Position numbers and translations under genes: made by a program. A stretch of 64,000 nt of DNA from Xestospongia bergquistia (Eukaryota > Porifera > Demospongiae > Haplosclerida > Petrosiidae). This document shows positions 58,801 through 64,000 of this stretch, piece after piece. The notes beneath the pieces were generated by a model that was not told where the DNA came from, searched no databases, and saw only the letters and a program-made list of their open reading frames with translations. Location of the stretch: contig OZ014424.1 in NCBI GenBank assembly GCA_963965975.1, positions 5,474,380 through 5,538,379 on the forward strand, written 5' to 3'. Positions within the stretch are counted from its first letter, which is position 1. Each line of letters begins with the position of its first letter.

Positions 58801-59550
58801 GTGTCTCAGCTTTGAGCATATGTTCCTTAAGTTTGCTGACAAGGTTTTTCTTGTCTTCTCCAAAGCACTCATCATTCAGAAACTGTTCACTCATATCTAC
58901 AATTAGTTCACAGTCTATAAAGTCAAAATATGGATGTAGTTTCTTGAAAACCTCATCTAAATCATCAATGTCTTTTAGTTCTCCAACCCATTTCATTCGA
59001 TGTTCAATCCATCTAATAAAGTCCACTAGTACTAGTTGTTGATGTTGTAGTTTATGATCAAGAGATGATCGAACAGCTACCATTAATACGCTGAAATTTC
59101 TGTCTAGACTTTTTAGAGTAGTGTGAATTTGTTTTTCATCTTCTTCTCTTTCTGTCATTACCATTTTTACAAGTTCTTGAGGACCTACATAAAATTATAA
59201 ATAGATAAGTTATTATAACCATTATAAATACCATGGGATGTAGTTGAAGCTGTTAATGAAGTTGTGTTAAGATTGTTCTGTACATCTAAAGCTAGAGTGT
59301 GTTCTTCTGATGTTTCTAGTGCAGACAGTACATCTTGCCACGATGCCTCAGGATGAATACTGAGCCATTTTGTAAAAAGAGCAGCTTTTTGTTGGTCATT
59401 TTCCTTTTTGTCACGTTCTATTTCTTGGATATGTTCACTCTTAATCCCACGTAAGAAAGTACCAAACTTTTGCCAATTAACTAGAGGATCTAGTAATTTT
59501 ATTAACTGGTCATACTGTGGTCTAACAGACAGAACAGGATCTGCTGACAT
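55835..59550 (-). CDS. Gene F: death domain plus ankyrin repeats, no 2A leader
   Basis: Two exons: 59232-59550 and 55835-59184, 3669 nt and 1222 residues, joined by a 47-bp phase-1 intron. The ATG at 59550 (MSADPVLSVRPQYDQ) has an in-frame TAG four codons upstream. Exon 1 is a death domain unrelated in detail to those of A-E (NWQKFGTFLRGIKSEHIQEI, then ASWQDVLSALETSEEHTLAL). Exon 2 is the B/C/E-type ankyrin exon. Its repeats are homogenised around NVEGLTALMAASLNGHTQVV and NEHRVTALMVASQHGHTKIV. A deletion relative to A brings a stop right after NPTST and removes the last 30 or so tail residues. It occupies the position of gene C in unit 1. With no hydrophobic leader it should be plainly cytosolic. 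Confidence 0.87.
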
Positions 59551-60111
59551 TATTAACAACTAAAGTACTTTATATTGTAGACAACTGACAGCAACTACTG
59601 CCAAGGTGTAGCAACTTGGCCCTTTTATATTTTATTGGTTGCTATGGAATGCAGTGGTTGTCACAACAGCTGAATAACCTTATTTTTCTTTATAAGGCAA
59701 TAATTGTCATGAATATATTTTAGACTGACACTTGTACAGTGGTTTTGGCTAATAACTATGAGAGCATTGAATATTATTAATATTATCATGTGAGGAGTGG
59801 TCAATATCATTCATAGTATGACTCAGTTAGTGGATGGAGAAAGGTCATAATTTTGACCAAATATGTACAAAAAATGGCTCAGCTCATGAATATTGTGTTT
59901 TATAAATAATAAATACATAATGATAATCAGTTAGTTAGTGATTGGATAGAACTCAGTCCTAAACTATATATTACAATCCTATGGGGCACCATTTGTTCAT
60001 ATAATTTCATAGTTCATAACAAATATACAGGGATGATATAAAACCATTATATACAAGAATAGTAGCTATATTATCTTCACTATGATGTTATAGTAGTGAT
60101 CTTTTATTTAG
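59551..60111. other. 5' flank of gene F and end of the coiled-coil intron in unit 2
   Basis: AT-rich, with no recognisable motif or open frame. The last 80 bp match the region before 37538. Confidence 0.5.
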
Positions 60112-60492
60112 ACCAGTAAGACTACAGTACGTGTGAGAGAGAAAGTGATTGAAGATCAAACTTCAACTATCAAACAATTAAAAGAGGTAAGTACAATTAA
60201 TCCATCCATTAATACATTAATACATTTATCTGTCCATCCACGTTCCATTCATCCATTTATTCATCTATTGATAGGAAGTATCAGCATTAAAAGCTGAGCT
60301 CTCATCAAACCAGTCTGACTGGTTAAACAAACTTGATGTACTACATAATGATTTAGAGCAGGAACAATCATGTAGACAAGATCTTAATGAACAACTTGAT
60401 ATTATTACTGAACAAAAAATGATATGTGAACAACAAATATATGAGAGTAAAGAAAATGAAAAGAAATGGAAAGAAAAATATAGGTATCACCT

Positions 60493-60603
60493 GTATGTCT
60501 GTCTGTCTGTATGTATGCATGTATGTATGTCTGTCTGTCTGTCTGTATGTATGTATGTCTGTCTGTCTGTATGTATGTATGTCTGTATGTCTGTCTGTAT
60601 GTA

Positions 60604-60660
<57 letters not shown>

Positions 60661-60679
60661 GTGTGTGTGTGTGTGTGTA
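60493..60679. repeat. Expanded TGTC/TGTA and GT microsatellite
   Basis: A tetranucleotide run followed by an almost pure GT run (from about 60610) in intron 17 of coiled-coil copy 2. Open frames on both strands here are repeat artefacts. Confidence 0.9.
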
Positions 60680-61346
60680 TCTTCATCTTTCTCTCTCTGT
60701 CTAGTAAATTAAAGGGACAATGGGAGGAGAGGGTGGGATTAATAGCTAGTCTAGAGAACAGTGTACATCAGTTACAAGAGAAAGCTAAACAACGTGAACA
60801 AGATTTGATAAAAGAGAGAGATCAAGCTATTTTAGAATCAAAGTATGTGAACTATATTGATCATTTTAATCTATCATCATCTGTCCATTCATCATGTATT
60901 TATTCATCCATCCATTTATCCATCCACTAGACAATCTCTTGAGCAGTTACAACAAGTCAAGATATCTTTAAATAATCATTTAATAAATCAACAGAAGTTG
61001 ATAGAAGAGAGAGTTAGCCAGGCACTAAGAGACAAAGACATTGAAATATTAGAAGCTCATAGAAAAGTGGCAATAGTTGAAGAAGAAATGAGACAAGTAT
61101 TAACAGAGACTGCTAAAGAAAGGAAAGCTATGGAGGCCAAGTTTCAACGACTATCAAAAACATTTCATGATTTACAGAAAGAATTGACCTAATATATTGT
61201 ACCATGATTTTCTAATTATATGAAATAAGTAATTAATATTGAAATTAAAAGTTAATTTCAGTTCCTGTCCTAAAATGATATTACAATAGGAGATAGCAGG
61301 TTAGTTATTATTTTGTTTATAATTCAATCATTCTCCTTTAGTTATA

Positions 61347-61967
61347 ATGGATCACGTCCGTGAAGTGATTACAGCTGCTGAATCAGGTGACCATGATATG
61401 ATAAAAATCTACATATCATCGGGCCGTATTGATTGCATTGATGAAGAGGGGTCTACCCCTTTGATGTATGCAGCAGCCAATGGACACGAGAAGGTAACAC
61501 GACTCCTCCTTCAAAATGGCGTCCTAGTCGACCAACCTAATCACTACAGATGGACAGCATTACTACAAGCCTTGTGTTACGGACATCATGAAGTGGTCTA
61601 CACTCTACTACAACATGGCGCTAATATTAACCTTGGTAACAGCTGGGGGACCACACCCCTAGTGGCTGCCTGCCAAGGTGGTTGTTTAACCGTCGTTCAA
61701 GACTTGTTAGATCGTGGTGCTGGTGTCAATGTTGAGGACGAGGTCACATCGATAACTCCATTAATGGCAGCTGCTCAGTGTGGTAGTGAGGCTATTGTTG
61801 ATAAGCTCTTATCACGAGGATCTAATGTTAATGGTCATCTTATCACAACAGGTTGGACAGCTCTGATGTTAGCAGCACTCAACAATCATGTCCCTGTTGT
61901 GAGGATGTTGACAAAGTTATCACTTTATTATTTCAGTCTGTACAAAGTGACAAACAAAATGAAATAG
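61347..61967 (+). pseudogene. 5' fragment of an ankyrin gene, cut by the duplication junction (unit 2)
   Basis: Counterpart of 39016-39636: it has the same ATG context, the same 187 ankyrin residues (with LLLQNG intact) and the same switch to coiled-coil intron sequence, here at 61908. The frame then stops at 61967. A second frame from the ATG at 61853 crosses the junction in the coiled-coil frame without a stop and reaches exon 9 sequence. Whether a fused transcript exists cannot be told from the sequence. Confidence 0.75.
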
Positions 61968-62629
61968 AACGATTACAAAAAAGATGTGAAGATCAGAACA
62001 ATCAACTTAGAAATTTAGAGGAACAAACTAACAAATTAGAGAAAGCAAGATCACAAGTTTATAATGATATGGTATGTCAGTTTTATTTGAAGTACTTAGA
62101 GCACCTCATCCACAAACCAAACACATTATATCAGATATTGTTATTTTCAGAGTGAGAAATTACGAGAGGTTGAAGTCAGAGCTGGTGCTAGTGATCGTGA
62201 GGTTGCTCTTCAACATCAGGTGGTAAGAAAATTACAACAACAACTTCAAGAACTACAAGAGTTGCTGGCCACTAGAGAACAAGAGCACCAGTAAGATGTC
62301 ATGTGACTGTCATGTGATGTGTGTACATGTGTCCGATTTTAGCAAAGAATTGGACCAATTGAAACCTCCCGATAGTCGAGATGTACGTGAGATAGTGGAG
62401 AAGGAGATTGAAAGGGAGAGAATGAGATTAGAAACAATAGTAGTACAATACAAAAAAAGGTACAATAAATCATTATTGAGTACTTCATTATTATAACTTG
62501 TTAACAGATTAGATCAACAACAGAAATCATATCATGATCTTGAGGAAGAATTCCGAGCTGCTTTGAGAATTGAAGCAGCTCGTTATCAACAAGTGAGTAC
62601 ACAAGTATAGAGTATGGAAAATAATGACA

Positions 62630-62666
<37 letters not shown>

Positions 62667-63211
62667 GTTAGAATCAATTCATGACAAGTTAACTGATGAT
62701 CTCACTACATGTCAAGAAGAGCTAACAATATTAAGAGATAAAGAAAGTAAAGCTACTAAATTAGTCAGTGAACTCTCTACAGTTAAGATATAGCAGCTGT
62801 GACACTTTATTTAGCTCCTTTCATTTTAGATTGTTAAAGAACAAAAGAGTCGTATCACAGAATTAACAACAAATCAACAACAATTACTATCACAATATAG
62901 AGAGAAGATAGGACAGTTAGACACTGAGATGACTACAAGAAGTAAACTAGAATCAAGAGTATCTATATTACAAGAAGTTAGTGATAACTAGTTAATACTG
63001 GACATGTTAGAATGCTGTCTAGGACAATGCTTGTCTATTGGCTAAGTTATTAGCTCAAGAATCTCTTGTTAAGGGTCTCCGTGAAGAGAGAAAACTTTGG
63101 AGTCAAGAACTAGCTAGTCAAGGAGCTAGTTTAGCTCAAGATCGAGGTAAATTGGAGTCTCAGATTGAGTCTTTGACGAGAGAAGTGTCTGAGCTTCAGG
63201 ATTTATATCAG
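61937..63211 (+). pseudogene. Third, truncated copy of the coiled-coil gene (partial)
   Basis: Exons matching 9-15 of the first copy: 61937-62071, 62151-62290, 62343-62459, 62508-62592, 62668-62781, 62830-62976 and 63023-63211. Splice sites and frame are intact. Exons 1-8 are absent, as in copy 2. Any later exons are outside the window. Confidence 0.7.
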
Positions 63212-63253
63212 GTAAGTGAAATGTTATGTGTGATCAAACACACTATAGCAAAT

Positions 63254-63460
63254 ATATTAATAGATAACACACTACCAATAGGATCAGTCATTGTAGTAAT
63301 TAAACACACAGTGGCACTACATATCAGAATATATTAATAGATAACACACTACCAATAGGATCAGTCATTGTAGTAATTAAACACACAGTGGCACTACATA
63401 TCAGAATATATTAATAGATAACACACTACCAATAGGATCAGTCATTGTAGTAATTAAACA
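63254..63460. repeat. 77-bp tandem repeat, nearly three copies
   Basis: ATATTAATAGATAACACACT recurs at 63254, 63331 and 63408, exactly 77 bp apart. Each unit includes CAATAGGATCAGTCATTG. Single copies of the unit lie beside the 3' ends of the other ankyrin genes. Confidence 0.9.
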
Positions 63461-63625
63461 AGTAAAAAATCAGGTTTAGATGTAGTATTTAGATAACTTT
63501 ATAGAAAAAAAAATGAAAATAAGACAACAATAGTAACAACATCTCTACATAACAAAATAAGGACTACTCAAAAGGGACCAAAAACAAGTACATAAAAAAT
63601 GTTAACATAAAAGATACACAACAAA

Positions 63626-64000
63626 TTATGATATAATAGGAACAAGGTAGTCCTCTTGAGATTTTTCCTTGTTGTCTTGTTTTATTTTATCTTGTTTTAC
63701 ACTGGTATCCCTAAATGTACGAGTAGGATTTAAGATGTGTGTAGTAAATAAACTAAATATGGACTTGAAATTTTGCATTTTTTTCCTCTTTATTTGTTTC
63801 TTATTAACTTCATTTCTCAATTCACTGGTTGTTAGTGAAGATGTAGGTGTGGTCATTGTCTCACTAGATATTTGTGATGATGACTTTATAGTCTGTTCTG
63901 ATGATTGCTTTGTGTCCTGTAATTGTGATGCTATTTGACCTCTATATTTAATTAATAGTTCAATAATGGTTTTCTGTTCAATCTCATTAACTTCATCTAA
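63626..64000 (-). CDS. Gene G: 3' end of another ankyrin gene (partial)
   Basis: The open frame runs from the window edge to the stop at 63626. It encodes the shared C-terminal region (SSEQTIKSS, ETMTTPTSSLTTSELRNEVN) and the basic tail ending QEDYLVPIIS, closest to gene A. By position it is the unit 3 counterpart of A and D. Ankyrin repeats and upstream exons would lie beyond 64000. Confidence 0.85.
   Translation of the reverse strand, partial: LDEVNEIEQKTIIELLIKYRGQIASQLQDTKQSSEQTIKSSSQISSETMTTPTSSLTTSELRNEVNKKQIKRKKMQNFKSIFSLFTTHILNPTRTFRDTSVKQDKIKQDNKEKSQEDYLVPIIS

Larger units (their letters stand above)
39606..61192 (+). pseudogene. Second, 5'-truncated copy of the coiled-coil gene
   Basis: Exons corresponding to 9-19 of the first copy: 39606-39740, 39820-39959, 40012-40128, 40177-40261, 40339-40452, 40501-40647, 40694-40882, 60112-60186, 60275-60483, 60705-60842 and 60931-61192. 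All splice sites and the frame are kept, with few amino-acid changes (for example DRLKPPD becomes ERLKPPN). Exons 1-8 and the promoter are missing. In their place upstream is the ankyrin fragment at 39016. The exons could only be expressed from the ankyrin gene's promoter or a new one. The intron 40883-60111 again encloses three antisense ankyrin genes. Confidence 0.75.
39577..61907. repeat. Segmental tandem duplication, unit 2 (22,331 bp)
   Basis: Same order of elements as unit 1: coiled-coil exons 9-15, three minus-strand genes (D, E, F), coiled-coil exons 16-19 and the ankyrin 5' fragment. It is shorter mainly because its third ankyrin gene lacks the module amplification and the 2A, death-domain and CARD-like exons of gene C. 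Confidence 0.9.
61908..64000. repeat. Segmental tandem duplication, start of unit 3 (partial)
   Basis: Begins with the same TTGACAAAG junction as units 1 and 2. It carries coiled-coil exons 9-15 and then the 3' end of an ankyrin gene before leaving the window. Confidence 0.9.

Noticed and set aside
60405..60704. Open frames rich in Cys-Val or His-Thr across the GT/TGTC repeat
   Set aside because: Translation of a microsatellite inside an intron.

Overview
The window looks like nuclear DNA of an early-branching animal, most likely a demosponge of the Amphimedon type. The DNA is AT-rich, genes are packed closely, and introns are mostly 45-60 bp. The ordinary genes are animal orthologues: coactosin, cytochrome c1, the GPI-transamidase subunit GAA1 and a nuclear tRNA-Ser. 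The locus is dominated by death-domain/ankyrin genes whose N-terminus carries a 2A (StopGo) motif, a combination known from sponges and echinoderms. The species is an inference; the eukaryotic gene structure is read directly from the sequence.

Layout. 1-1375: 3' exons of an unrecognised gene (+). 1718-2309: coactosin (-). 2535-3960: cytochrome c1 (-), head to head with GAA1 (+, 4068-6880) across about 107 bp. 7016-7097: tRNA-Ser(UGA) (-). 7155-38860: a 19-exon coiled-coil gene (+) whose intron 15 is about 28 kb. Three large genes (A 10001-16404, B 17822-24061, C 25600-36990) lie inside that intron on the minus strand. 39016 begins the 5' coding part of another ankyrin gene (+).

At 39577 the sequence jumps back to the middle of the coiled-coil gene and the block repeats. 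Unit 1 is 8313-39576, unit 2 is 39577-61907 and unit 3 starts at 61908 and runs off the window. Unit 2 carries the minus-strand genes D (41327-46771), E (48179-54434) and F (55835-59550). Unit 3 begins with a partial gene G. Both junctions join the same ankyrin exon to the same intron of the coiled-coil gene.

Genes A-E share one architecture. Exon 1 encodes a short N-terminus, a hydrophobic run and the motif GDIELNPGP. Exon 2 encodes a death domain. Exon 3 encodes a linker and a CARD-like helical segment. A very large exon 4 encodes a conserved roughly 250-residue region, a long array of 33-residue ankyrin repeats and a Ser/Thr-rich, basic tail. Every intron is in phase 1 and the exon lengths sum to an exact reading frame in all five. 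Gene F has replaced exons 1-3 with one exon carrying a different death domain and has no 2A motif. The architecture suggests innate-immune or death-pathway receptors or adaptors: ribosome skipping at 2A would release a cytosolic death-domain/ankyrin protein from a hydrophobic leader, and without skipping the leader could target the protein to membrane. Gene C has grown to about 3280 residues by amplification of multi-repeat modules. B and E are almost identical, which points to very recent exchange.
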